This document shows positions 17,847 to 26,737 of a stretch of DNA of 64,000 nucleotides, piece after piece. The position numbers and the translations under genes were made by a program. Under the pieces are notes generated by a model. That model saw only the letters and a list, made by a program, of their open reading frames with translations. It ran no database searches and had not been told where the DNA came from. Numbering within the stretch: the first letter of the stretch is position 1; each line of letters begins with the position of its first letter. The stretch comes from Psychrobacter faecalis (lineage in GTDB: Bacteria > Pseudomonadota > Gammaproteobacteria > Pseudomonadales > Moraxellaceae): positions 1-64,000 of the forward strand of contig NZ_JABAST010000009.1 in NCBI RefSeq assembly GCF_016107575.1, read 5' to 3'.

Positions 17847-18407
17847 TCTTAGATTTTAAGATCAATTTTAAGATTTAAACATCATTTAAGACTTATTAGT
17901 TATTGATGATAAAGCGTATTGGGCATGATGGGTTTTTACCTATAAGTGTCTAATGCGCTTTTATCGTTTATAAAGTTCATTATATTTTAAACAATTCATA
18001 ACCGATTATGATTTAGCGTTACCCTCTTCGTCACATTTCCCTTACTTCTCTTTTCCTTATCTTAAACTCTCATCATTTTTTCCTAAAAATTTTTTGAAAT
18101 TATTAAGTCACTATATTTCGGAAATTTTGCTACTCGTCCAGTAACACAAACCTCTTCTAAATCGTGTTTTACGTACTGACAGCCATAAAATCGGCTGTAT
18201 AAATTACGTAGTATTACACTCTTAAATATTTACCAACACTTAACAGTCTTAAGGTTACCGAGTTTTATATTACTATTTAACGGGTAATCAAAAAGACAAT
18301 AATAACTACTACATTATAACTATTAATACTTTTTTCGTTTTCGCATGTGTCTTTCACTCATGCTTTTTTCCCTATTCTCGTCCGTCGTATGTGCCTAAGG
18401 ATAAGCC
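17847..18407. other. AT-rich intergenic region with a hairpin
   Basis: No gene is visible in these 561 bases. A nested hairpin lies at 18170-18210: outer arms TACGTA/TACGTA, inner stem ACAGCC/GGCTGT. It sits some 200 bases before the membrane glycosyltransferase and may belong to the leader of the glycan cluster. An imperfect long stem around 17908-17966 behind csbD (ATAAAGCG with CGCTTTTAT) may act as a weak terminator. Confidence 0.4.
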
Positions 18408-19943
18408 ATGACAATTCATAAAAAAAATCTTTTAGCTTCTGCGTCTCTCAGCTTTCAGTTAATGACACGGTCTGAGCCACCAGAACTGGTGATTGCGACT
18501 ATCCAATCTTTGCTGGCTGTTAAAGAGGCGACTGATGAGATACTTATTATTGATAACAACAATACAGACACCTCACTATATCAGCCTTTGGCCGCTTTTT
18601 GCGCCAGTCTAGATCCAGCACTTAATGTCCGCTTTTATCATATTGATGCGGTAGAAGGCTTTAAGGCAGGCGCGTTAAACTTGGCGTTGGGGCTGATGAA
18701 TCCAGACTGCTCACACATTGTGGTGGTCGATAGTGACTATCAAGCTTTGCCCCACGCCAGAGATTCGATTGCCCACGCTATTAAGCAATATCCAAACCAT
18801 ACGCTTTTGCAGTTTCCACAGTTTTACCGCAGTGCTGGGCAAGTGGACACGCACAGCGAGCTTAACCATTATTTTAATCATCATTTATATCGCCCCTTTA
18901 ATCGTAAGCGTGCACTATCAACAGGCACTTATGCAGTGATACGCCGCGCAGATCTCTTGAGCTTAGGCGGTTGGTCGGGTGCCTCTATTACTGAAGATGC
19001 ACAAATGGGCGTCTTGATGCATAAGAGAGGATTTCGCAGTCAGTTCATACCAGAAGTCATTGCGACAGGTCTCTTACCTACCTCGTTAAATGATTTGATG
19101 TGTCAGCGTCGGCGCTGGATCTATGGCAATATGCAGGTGTTAAGCAACTATTTTTCGATAGCCTTGCCCACTAAAATCCAAGATACGAAAAGTCTGGGTA
19201 AACGTTTAGCGTATACGCGCGCGCACCTCTCGCAGCTCAGTGCTTGGATAAACTTTACGGGTTTATTTATATTTTTGCAGCTAGCGACCTTATTTATCCT
19301 TGGCTACGCACTTCTAAAAGCTCAACTTTCGGACGCCACGCCCGATATGTCGCTACTCACACCTTTGTACTTAGTCTATGCCAGCTATGGCATTTTTACT
19401 ATAAGGCGATTATGGGCATATTTACAGGATAAAGCGCCACTGAACAAACAACTCAATCAAAACCATCAGTCTAGTATCAAAATGCGTGTCAGAGCATGGC
19501 TGATGCATCTGAACTTTTGGGAACTTGGCGCGCTATCGTGGTTGCCTGTGTTATGGGGTAGTGAAAAACCTTTTGTCTGTACGCCAAAGCAAGCATACAT
19601 TCGCACTCAAAGCTCATTACGTCGCGCCAATATGGTGGCGTTACCCAAGCTGATTTTGCTGCTTAATATCATCACTGCCGTTATAGTGGCACCGTTTTCG
19701 CCGCTTTATTCTCCGTTATTATTTATCTGTGCTTTGATCATTTGTACGTTAAAAATCGGCGCAGCGAAAGTGGCATTTGATAACTTTAGGGTTCCTGAGA
19801 AAAATCCGTCCACCATTAGCATTAAGTCTAAACCTACGGTTGCCTTGGCTACTAGTCAGCCTCGCAAACCAACCAAAAAGCTAAAACCACTGCAACCTGA
19901 AATGCATACGACATTTGAAGAAAAAAAGATTATCAATTCTTAA
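18408..19943 (+). CDS. Membrane glycosyltransferase, family 2 (processive type)
   Basis: This 511-residue protein has an N-terminal GT-A catalytic domain and C-terminal membrane helices. In order are DEILIIDNNNTD, HIVVVDSDYQALPHA (metal-binding D-x-D), GTYAVIRRADLLSLGGWS with ITEDAQMGV (catalytic TED), and QRRRWIYGN, the QxxRW motif of processive and cellulose-synthase-like enzymes. Hydrophobic stretches follow near residues 275-300, 310-325 and 410-460, then a basic Lys/Pro-rich tail. It probably extends or exports a polysaccharide at the inner membrane. It is the first gene of a rightward cluster with three more glycosyltransferases. Confidence 0.88.
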   Translation: MTIHKKNLLASASLSFQLMTRSEPPELVIATIQSLLAVKEATDEILIIDNNNTDTSLYQPLAAFCASLDPALNVRFYHIDAVEGFKAGALNLALGLMNPDCSHIVVVDSDYQALPHARDSIAHAIKQYPNHTLLQFPQFYRSAGQVDTHSELNHYFNHHLYRPFNRKRALSTGTYAVIRRADLLSLGGWSGASITEDAQMGVLMHKRGFRSQFIPEVIATGLLPTSLNDLMCQRRRWIYGNMQVLSNYFSIALPTKIQDTKSLGKRLAYTRAHLSQLSAWINFTGLFIFLQLATLFILGYALLKAQLSDATPDMSLLTPLYLVYASYGIFTIRRLWAYLQDKAPLNKQLNQNHQSSIKMRVRAWLMHLNFWELGALSWLPVLWGSEKPFVCTPKQAYIRTQSSLRRANMVALPKLILLLNIITAVIVAPFSPLYSPLLFICALIICTLKIGAAKVAFDNFRVPEKNPSTISIKSKPTVALATSQPRKPTKKLKPLQPEMHTTFEEKKIINS

Positions 19944-20022
19944 TGGTTGGCTTTAGGCATTGATTTTATTAAATCCTTTTTTACTTATCTACCATAATCG
20001 CTCGTTTTACTTTGAGGTACTT

Positions 20023-21366
20023 ATGCCCGTTGCTGACCCTGTTAATTTTATAGATGCTATTGATAATAATGCTGAACGCCCTGCCCTTTTAGCGGATAAA
20101 CCTTTACGCATTGCGATGATTGCTCATTGTTTATATCCTATTGCGCAGCCCTTTGCTGGCGGGCTTGAGATGATTACCCAGCTTATATGTGATGAGCTTG
20201 TTGCCCAAGGTCATGAGGTTTTGCTTTATGCGCATCAAGACAGTCAAACGCAGGCCCGCCTCGTCCCAATGCTAACCCGAGAAGCATTTGATAAGATGGT
20301 CTATCGGAATGAGCATGAGACTTTAGGCATGAGCCGCGAGGAGATGTATCAGTATTTGGTCTATCAGGATGTGCTACGCGATATCATCGAGCGCGATGAA
20401 CATGGTGAGATTGACATCGTGCATAATCACAGCTTACATCATATCCCGATGATGACCGGTCAAGCGTTTGGCGCGCGGTTTTTTACCACCTTTCATACGC
20501 CTATTTTCCCGCAATTGCGTTTGGCACTATTGACCTTGCGTCATGGTACAACCACCCAGTTTACCGCTATCAGCAAACACCAACAGCAGCTTTTTTCAGA
20601 GTTTGTGCCATCACAAGTGGTTTATAACGGCATTGATGTAAAATCCTTTAATGCTAATATTACATCTACGGATGATTTTACCCGTGAAAATGGTGAGGTT
20701 TATTTTTGGTTTGGACGTATTTGCCCTGAAAAAGGCACGCATTTGGCCATGCAATACTGTATGGAAGCGGGAAAAAAACTTATCATCGCTGGTCCCAAAA
20801 GCAATGAAGCGTATTTTGATGAGCAAGTTGCCCCACTCTTGGCTCAAGATGGTGAAAATGGCGCGCAAAAACTGTTTGATTATGTCGGTCATGTCACCAA
20901 AGACGAGGTAAATCGCTACCTCTGTCAAGCGACTGCCATGCTATTTACCAGCACATGGGATGAACCGTATGGTTTAACACTGGCTGAGAGCTTAGCGTGC
21001 GGTACGCCAGTGATTGGCTTTGATGTTGGTGCTAGCGCCGAGATTGTCACACCAAGCACCGGTGTTATCGTCGCTAAGGAAGACAAAGACGCTTTTATCA
21101 AAGGCTTTACTAAGATTCAAAGCATCTCACGCCAAGCCTGCCGAGAACGCGCCTTACAGTTTTGTTCCGTAGCAGCCATGGTAGCAGGCTATTTAGACTT
21201 GTATAAAGCAGCAGTAGCAGAAAGCGAGCAGAAAAAAGGCGTTGAAGCTCCAACAGATGCACATTTAAAACTGAATCCATTTATCCACAGAAATGGCAAA
21301 AGCAATAAAGCAGAGTCAATAATCGGTTCAAGCAGTGGCTTAAATAACATAATGGAGCGAGGTTAA
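20023..21366 (+). CDS. Glycosyltransferase family 4
   Basis: This 447-residue GT-B enzyme shows RIAMIAHCLYPIAQPFAGGL at the N-terminus (acceptor side, Gly-rich loop), VVYNGIDVKSFN, WFGRICPEKGTHLAMQY (domain junction) and WDEPYGLTLAESLACGTPV with the E-x7-E retaining motif. The ATG at 20023 has GAGG 6 bases before it. An upstream TTG at 19960 adds 21 residues and is less likely. There is no membrane segment. Its stop overlaps the next gene's ATG by one base (TAATG), so the two are coupled. It would add a sugar from a nucleotide donor to the glycan made by the cluster. Donor and linkage cannot be read. Confidence 0.9.
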   Translation: MPVADPVNFIDAIDNNAERPALLADKPLRIAMIAHCLYPIAQPFAGGLEMITQLICDELVAQGHEVLLYAHQDSQTQARLVPMLTREAFDKMVYRNEHETLGMSREEMYQYLVYQDVLRDIIERDEHGEIDIVHNHSLHHIPMMTGQAFGARFFTTFHTPIFPQLRLALLTLRHGTTTQFTAISKHQQQLFSEFVPSQVVYNGIDVKSFNANITSTDDFTRENGEVYFWFGRICPEKGTHLAMQYCMEAGKKLIIAGPKSNEAYFDEQVAPLLAQDGENGAQKLFDYVGHVTKDEVNRYLCQATAMLFTSTWDEPYGLTLAESLACGTPVIGFDVGASAEIVTPSTGVIVAKEDKDAFIKGFTKIQSISRQACRERALQFCSVAAMVAGYLDLYKAAVAESEQKKGVEAPTDAHLKLNPFIHRNGKSNKAESIIGSSSGLNNIMERG

Positions 21367-22586
21367 TGCGGCTTGGTTATTACGCTCATCATCACGGCTC
21401 AGGGCACTGCCGCCAAATCGATAAGCTTGCTGCCTTATTACCCACTGAAGCAAGACAGCAATTAACGGTATTTACAAGTTTAACGTCCGATACCTATACG
21501 TTTGCGGCTATAGATGAAGCGCAAGTTGTACGACTACCCGCCGAAGATGAACGTGCAGATGATGTACTCGCTGGGCGCGCAGGGCAATATTGGCAACCAA
21601 CCAGCCTGCATTATTCGCCCGTCGGTAATAGCGATATTCAACAGCGCAGCCATAAAATACTCGATACGATTTATCAGCGCCGCATTGATTTGATGATTAT
21701 TGATGTCAGCGTTGAAGTCGCCATGCTATGCCGCGCCGCCAGTGTTCCTTACCTTTATGTCAGACTGCCAGGTATTCGCGATGATGTGCCGCATCTAAAC
21801 GCTTTCGCTGGTGCGCTTGCTTTGCTTGCCCCCTATCCTCGCACATTAGAATCCGCGATGACACTTGATTGGCTGGCTAAAAAAACCCTCTATCTTGACT
21901 TTATCAACACTGAGCAAAGGGATGCGCAAACTTACCAAGTTTTTATAAAACACTTAATGCAGCTTACCACTGATGAAAAAGCACTCTCTTTGATGCTAAA
22001 TGATAAGGATAAAGATACGCCAACTATCGTTACCGTCATTAAAGGCTATGGTGGGCATCAAGCCATTGATGCAAAACTGCCCGAGCTGCGGCAGCTTTTA
22101 CCACATGCCTTTATTATATCGCTTGGCCCTATCGACGAGGATAAACGGCATTATGTTGACATCGCAGTCGATGTAAGTGATGTAACGCCATTTATCGTAC
22201 ATAGCGATTATCTACTAATGGCGTGCGGTCTAAATGCCGTCGCCCAAGCCTGTGATTATGCAACGCCACTGGTCGTTCTACCTGACGACCGTCCCCATCA
22301 AGAGCAAGAGGTAATGGCAGAGGCCTTGATAATCCAAGGACGCGCCTTAAGTTGGCAGCAATTTAAAGACTTAATGATTGCAAGCGTCACACACAAGCTA
22401 AGTGGCAAAACTGTCAATCAATCTGCACGAATCCAATCCTTATCAAAGCCTGATAATGCAACACTTAAGCAAAAATCTGTACAGACAGCTCAAGCGTTTA
22501 TGCAGAGTATGGCCGAGTACCCAACGACTAAAGCTTGGTTTGAACAATGGTTGCTGCCGCAGCTTGCCTTAAAGCCTGAACGTTAA
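21366..22586 (+). CDS. GT-B glycosyltransferase (GT1/GT28-like)
   Basis: This 406-residue protein begins MRLGYYAHHHGSGHCRQ. The HGSGHxxR pattern resembles MurG and diacylglycerol glucosyltransferases, where it binds the acceptor and donor phosphates. IVTVIKGYGGHQ and LMACGLNAVAQACDYATPLVVLP correspond to the second Rossmann domain, in which the Gly-rich loop and acidic residues bind nucleotide-sugar. Overall similarity is modest, so the exact family is uncertain. It overlaps the GT4 gene by one base, which supports action in the same pathway. Confidence 0.72.
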   Translation: MRLGYYAHHHGSGHCRQIDKLAALLPTEARQQLTVFTSLTSDTYTFAAIDEAQVVRLPAEDERADDVLAGRAGQYWQPTSLHYSPVGNSDIQQRSHKILDTIYQRRIDLMIIDVSVEVAMLCRAASVPYLYVRLPGIRDDVPHLNAFAGALALLAPYPRTLESAMTLDWLAKKTLYLDFINTEQRDAQTYQVFIKHLMQLTTDEKALSLMLNDKDKDTPTIVTVIKGYGGHQAIDAKLPELRQLLPHAFIISLGPIDEDKRHYVDIAVDVSDVTPFIVHSDYLLMACGLNAVAQACDYATPLVVLPDDRPHQEQEVMAEALIIQGRALSWQQFKDLMIASVTHKLSGKTVNQSARIQSLSKPDNATLKQKSVQTAQAFMQSMAEYPTTKAWFEQWLLPQLALKPER

Positions 22587-22657
22587 ATGCAATAACTATC
22601 AATAACGTCACAGCAAAAATATAAAAGCCAAATTAACAAAAGAGGCACTGACAAACA

Positions 22658-23665
22658 ATGACCGTAAAACCCATCACAAATCCCAATGAGGTTTCTGAGC
22701 ATGTGCCGGTAACGGTAATCACGACTTGTTATGGACGCAATCGCCATCTGTATAATCTGCTCAGTAGTCTTGCGAATGGCAGCGTTCAGCCCGATGAAGT
22801 TATTATTGTCAATGACGATGCCGACCCTAAACGTCTGGCTGAGTTTGCTTTAAACATTGTCAAGATTCCCACGAACGCAGGTTTAGTGGACAGCACAAAC
22901 CATCAAACGTTAGGAAAATCGGACAAAACCGAATTTGATATCGGTCATAATCGTAATATTGGCGCCGCACGTGCCAGCCATGGCACGCTGATATTTTTGG
23001 ATGTTGATTGCATCGTAGCGCCGAGCTTTATTGAACAACTAAGCACAAAATTAAACCAGTATCCAAACGCTCTACTGATGGGACAACCGCGCTATTTGAC
23101 GCGACCTTTATCAAGCGAGGAAAGCTTGGCGTTGCAAAAGGGCGCGCTGACTAATAATTACTTAAACCATCTATCTGTTTATAATCCTTATCGTGATAAC
23201 TTCGATGCGAAACAATCGATTTCTACTGAGGCAGCACCGACAGCTATTAAAAAAACAAATGATTACGGCGCTTTTTGGAGTTTATGCTTTGCGATTAAAC
23301 GTGAAAAGTTTGAGCAAATAGGGGGTTTTGATACGCAGTACACTGGTTATGGCGTAGAAGATACTGACTTTGCCTTTACTGCCTTTCAGTTAGATATTGA
23401 TTTTTATCTGACCGCCGACCTTATTTATCATCAGCAGCACGCTGTCTATCGCCCGCCTCTCAATCATTTGGAAAGCATTATCGTCAATGCCAATCGTTTT
23501 TATCAAAAATGGCAATGCTGGCCTATGGGCGGCTGGCTTGAACAGTTCTGCAAAATGGGATTGATTGATTGGACGCACGAGCAATCAAATTCGATTACGC
23601 TGTTACGCCAGCCTAGCAGTAAGGAGATAGAGTTGGCTTATTGTCCCGATGCCGCCTACGTTTAA
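22658..23665 (+). CDS. Glycosyltransferase family 2 with galactosyltransferase-like C-terminus
   Basis: This 335-residue GT-A enzyme opens with VPVTVITTCYGRNRHLYNLL and PDEVIIVNDDADP. It continues with DIGHNRNIGAARASHGTLIF and a DxD motif (FLDVDCIVAPSF), then FEQIGGFDTQYTGYGVEDTD. The GGFD-x4-GYGxEDxD block is the acceptor-side motif of the GT7 C-terminal domain seen in galactosyl- and GalNAc-transferases. A DUF-like insert of about 40 residues precedes it. AGAGG lies 12 bases before the ATG. It is the last rightward gene of the glycan cluster, converging with the sialyltransferase-like gene 19 bp downstream. Confidence 0.87.
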   Translation: MTVKPITNPNEVSEHVPVTVITTCYGRNRHLYNLLSSLANGSVQPDEVIIVNDDADPKRLAEFALNIVKIPTNAGLVDSTNHQTLGKSDKTEFDIGHNRNIGAARASHGTLIFLDVDCIVAPSFIEQLSTKLNQYPNALLMGQPRYLTRPLSSEESLALQKGALTNNYLNHLSVYNPYRDNFDAKQSISTEAAPTAIKKTNDYGAFWSLCFAIKREKFEQIGGFDTQYTGYGVEDTDFAFTAFQLDIDFYLTADLIYHQQHAVYRPPLNHLESIIVNANRFYQKWQCWPMGGWLEQFCKMGLIDWTHEQSNSITLLRQPSSKEIELAYCPDAAYV

Positions 23666-23684
23666 ATTACCAATCTCCCCTTGC

Positions 23685-24437
23685 CTAATACTGGCGTATG
23701 ATCTCCACCTCTGGCGGCGGCGAACTCATTTCACGGCGCTCAAATTCCCAATTATGCCCTTGCCAAAAATGCGCGGTTTTATCGTTGTCATTAAAACCTA
23801 TCATTAATAATTGCAGCGGTAGCGGTGCTTTTTGCAGCAGCTGCACATGCTCTCGCGCCGATAGCAACAAGCGATACAACAAAAAGCCTGAAGAAGGGGC
23901 TGAAGAGTGAATATCTGTAAAGTAAGGATAGTCCTCAACGACCGGATGGCGCTCCGATAACACGCTATGATGCGCCGCATCCTGCAACAACACTTGCACC
24001 GCCGGTGGTAACGTCAGTATGCGATCATCATCAATCGGGTCATCATCGGGACTTGGGTCATCACTGGGCAAAGGAAATTGATAAGGCCGATTGCTCAGTA
24101 AAATACCTAATGGTGCCGCTTTTGCCATGCGCTTCATCACCGCGACATTGTTGCTCCTTGGTGGCAAACCAAAATGCAGTTTACTATCGCCAATTTGGCG
24201 AAAAAACAACAATTTAGGCAGGCTACTGGCAAGCGGGTGGTTGGCAAAAAAATCAGCATTAATAAAATGGTTAAATAACACCAAAACATCGTCAGGGCGT
24301 AATAACTGCTCAAGTTTATCAGTGCAAATAGAAGGGTTATTGGCGATAAAGACGATGCGTTTATTTTGCTTTAACGCGGTTTGGATGTTGAGTGGCAGGG
24401 CTGTAAATGCAGCGGCTTCTTTGCTTATTTTATTCAA
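23685..24437 (-). CDS. Putative glycosyltransferase with sialyltransferase-like (GT29-like) motifs
   Basis: I do not recognise this 250-residue protein by family name, but its motif order resembles GT29 enzymes. Near the N-terminus RIVFIANNPSI followed by DDVLVLFNHF recalls the L-motif strand. APSSGFLLYRLLL around residue 185 followed by LQLLMIGFND recalls the S-motif (PSxG then a GF strand). HNWEFERR near residue 230 recalls the H-x4-E motif. It is soluble, with an acidic loop in the middle (DDPSPDDDPIDDD). It faces the four glycosyltransferase genes and shares their end region. A Kdo- or sialic-acid-type transferase role is inference; a fold search would decide. Confidence 0.5.
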   Translation of the reverse strand: MNKISKEAAAFTALPLNIQTALKQNKRIVFIANNPSICTDKLEQLLRPDDVLVLFNHFINADFFANHPLASSLPKLLFFRQIGDSKLHFGLPPRSNNVAVMKRMAKAAPLGILLSNRPYQFPLPSDDPSPDDDPIDDDRILTLPPAVQVLLQDAAHHSVLSERHPVVEDYPYFTDIHSSAPSSGFLLYRLLLSAREHVQLLQKAPLPLQLLMIGFNDNDKTAHFWQGHNWEFERREMSSPPPEVEIIRQY

Positions 24438-24702
24438 ATTATCCTCATAATTAGGGGCTGGTTATTGCGATATTAATAATTTGTTATCGAACAAATTTTC
24501 AAAAACTCAAGTCTGTATAAATGACTTACCTTTCTACCTTAATATACCTCACTTTTTCATAGATAAAAGCCTATCCAAAAATAATATTCATTGTATTGTA
24601 TTGACTATTTACCTTAAAACTCATTTTCTAAAACCCTTAACTACCCTTATATAAAAAACACTTATCTTCAATCCATCAAATCAACATTTTTATTTATATA
24701 TT

Positions 24703-24721
24703 AATAATAATTATCATTTGT
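24703..24721. promoter_or_regulatory. Candidate Fur box
   Basis: AATAATAATTATCATTTGT matches the 19-bp Fur consensus at 13 of 19 positions. It lies about 100 bases upstream of the RCC1-repeat lipoprotein in a 382-bp gap (24438-24819) with no gene. Its position suits iron-responsive control of that gene and possibly the di-haem protein. The region is AT-rich, so chance similarity is possible. Confidence 0.45.
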
Positions 24722-24819
24722 AATATTATTCGCATCCATAGTTACACCCATTTTACGCTATGTTGCTATTTCCTATATTTAAACACCTATTCTTTTATTG
24801 ATCATTTATTGAGGTTTTT

Positions 24820-26568
24820 ATGCGCTTATCCCGTCTTAGCCAAGTAGTGGCACTTATCAGCGCGACTTTGATGCTAACTGCTTGTGGCAATGATTCTGAT
24901 GACACCACAATCATTGATGGGACGCCGCCACTTTTGACCACTGATAGCAACTTTACCGATGGCTATAGCGCGGTGGCGGCAATATTTGTTTCTGGGCAAG
25001 TGCAAGATAGCAGTGGCATCAAATCGTTGACATATAAGCGCAACGAAGAGCCAGTGCAAAGCTTAGACTTTGATACAAACGGGGATTTTGACGCGCGTAT
25101 TTTATTGGCATTGGGTAGCAATAAAATCACTTTAGAAGCCACAGATAATAACGGCAACATCATGCGCTCGACCAAAACTGTCTATCTAGGCGATACTGTC
25201 GCGGCGGGTGGCTCACATACGGCTGCTCTGCGCGATGGACAACTGTATGGTTGGGGGCGCAATAATTATGGACAAACCGGTCTGGGAATGACGACGAAAG
25301 TTGCCGACGTCATGGGTCATCCAGCTACCCCCATGCTGATGCACAGTGCGCCAAAAGACCTGGTGTCTATTAAGTTTAATCAAAATCATTCGCTGGCGCT
25401 AGATGCTAAAGGTCAGGTTTATAGTTGGGGCGAAGATATTTCTGGGCAATTAGGACGCGGCGAGACTGGTCGCAATGACTGTAGTAAAACAGAAGACTGC
25501 CGCCTAGATATTGGCGCTATCGCTGGTATTGATAATGCGCTGATGGTAGCAGCAGGTTACAATCATAACTTGGTACTGACCAAAGACGGCAGCGTGTGGG
25601 CGTTTGGTGCCAACACCCAAGGACTGCTTGGTAATGCGACAACGATAGAGAGCAGCACACCAGTAAAGGTTGATTTTTCAGCAGCCGCTGACATCGGGCA
25701 TATCGTGCAAGTGGTGGCCAGTGCCAATAGCTCGTACGCCTTAGATGATAAAGGTCAAGTTTGGGGCTGGGGCAGCGACGCCTATGCCAATCTAGGTCGC
25801 GGGCAAGAATGTAACCAAGCCAATAACTGTATCAATGTTAATGCAAGGCCGATTCGTATTGATGTTCTGAGCGGCAATACCAACGCTCATACCAATGTTG
25901 ACGTTCATACTACTAACGCTATTGTCCCTACTCCTCAGCTTGCCTCTGACCCAAACATTGGCCTTGAAAAAGTGACCCAACTTGCCGCTGGACGCGACCA
26001 TGTATTGGCGCTAACCAATAAGGAAGCGATCTACGCTTGGGGGCTTAATGCCAGTAGCCAAATAGGTTATAACGGTAAGCATTTCAAAGGCACTCAAAGC
26101 GCTTGGAAAAGCACCATTGTTAAGCCAACCAAACTTCCATGGTTTACTGATAAAAATATTCGCCGTATCTATGCCAATGGCAATGCCAGCTATGCGCTGC
26201 TGGACGATGTGCCATCGAACAATGGAACAACAGAAAATGGCTCAGCGACAGACGGTATCCTTTATGCGTGGGGTATGTTTGGGGAAACAAATAGCGCAGG
26301 CAAAACTGTCTATAAGGATTTAGATGAGCCGACCAATAAATTACCTAACTTAAAAAATATCGACAATATGGCGATGGGCGTCATGCACTTGATCGCCCAT
26401 GAAAAACCTCTGCAGCAAAATACCAATACTAATACCAATACCTCGCATAGAGACGGTCAACTCTTTACATGGGGTTGGAGCTTTGAGGGCTCACTCGGTA
26501 ATAAAGACACTACCCACGTTTGGATGTATAACACTCCTATGCCAGTCAATTTACCAAGCCAGCTATAA
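24820..26568 (+). CDS. RCC1-repeat (beta-propeller) lipoprotein
   Basis: This 582-residue lipoprotein has a signal peptide ending LMLTA-C22. Residues about 35-125 form an Ig-like domain (SGQVQDSSGIKSLTYKRN, NKITLEATDNNGN). The rest is a propeller of RCC1-type blades, seen as repeated W-G-x-N/D-x-x-G-x-L-G: LYGWGRNNYGQTGLG, VYSWGEDISGQLGRG, VWAFGANTQGLLGN, VWGWGSDAYANLGRG, IYAWGLNASSQIG and LFTWGWSFEGSLGN, with sHsLAL strands between. Blades 4 and 7 carry inserts. Bacterial RCC1 proteins are mostly of unknown role, and surface binding or assembly is the usual guess. A Fur-like box lies upstream and a di-haem lipoprotein downstream. Confidence 0.88.
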   Translation: MRLSRLSQVVALISATLMLTACGNDSDDTTIIDGTPPLLTTDSNFTDGYSAVAAIFVSGQVQDSSGIKSLTYKRNEEPVQSLDFDTNGDFDARILLALGSNKITLEATDNNGNIMRSTKTVYLGDTVAAGGSHTAALRDGQLYGWGRNNYGQTGLGMTTKVADVMGHPATPMLMHSAPKDLVSIKFNQNHSLALDAKGQVYSWGEDISGQLGRGETGRNDCSKTEDCRLDIGAIAGIDNALMVAAGYNHNLVLTKDGSVWAFGANTQGLLGNATTIESSTPVKVDFSAAADIGHIVQVVASANSSYALDDKGQVWGWGSDAYANLGRGQECNQANNCINVNARPIRIDVLSGNTNAHTNVDVHTTNAIVPTPQLASDPNIGLEKVTQLAAGRDHVLALTNKEAIYAWGLNASSQIGYNGKHFKGTQSAWKSTIVKPTKLPWFTDKNIRRIYANGNASYALLDDVPSNNGTTENGSATDGILYAWGMFGETNSAGKTVYKDLDEPTNKLPNLKNIDNMAMGVMHLIAHEKPLQQNTNTNTNTSHRDGQLFTWGWSFEGSLGNKDTTHVWMYNTPMPVNLPSQL

Positions 26569-26613
26569 ACGCGACTTATCTTTAACATGAGTATGCAATA
26601 GCAAATGTAGTGA

Positions 26614-26644
26614 ACAAGGGCAGCCAAATTCATGTTGCCCTTGT
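26614..26644 (+). terminator. Hairpin after the RCC1 gene
   Basis: ACAAGGGCA (26614-26622) pairs perfectly with TGCCCTTGT (26636-26644). The following TAAATTATGG is only weakly T-rich, so it may be a partial terminator or processing stem between the two lipoprotein genes. Confidence 0.5.
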
Positions 26645-26737
26645 TAAATTATGGTTTTGTTAATTTCTGCTTACTCATCTTTGGTATTTTTTTTCATAAT
26701 TTAATAAATGATATTTTTAGCCATTTTAGGTCTTACC

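Noticed and set aside
24820..26568. Eukaryotic contamination suggested by RCC1 repeats
   Set aside because: A bacterial signal peptide with lipobox, matching codon style and flanking bacterial genes show it is native. RCC1-like propellers do occur in bacteria.
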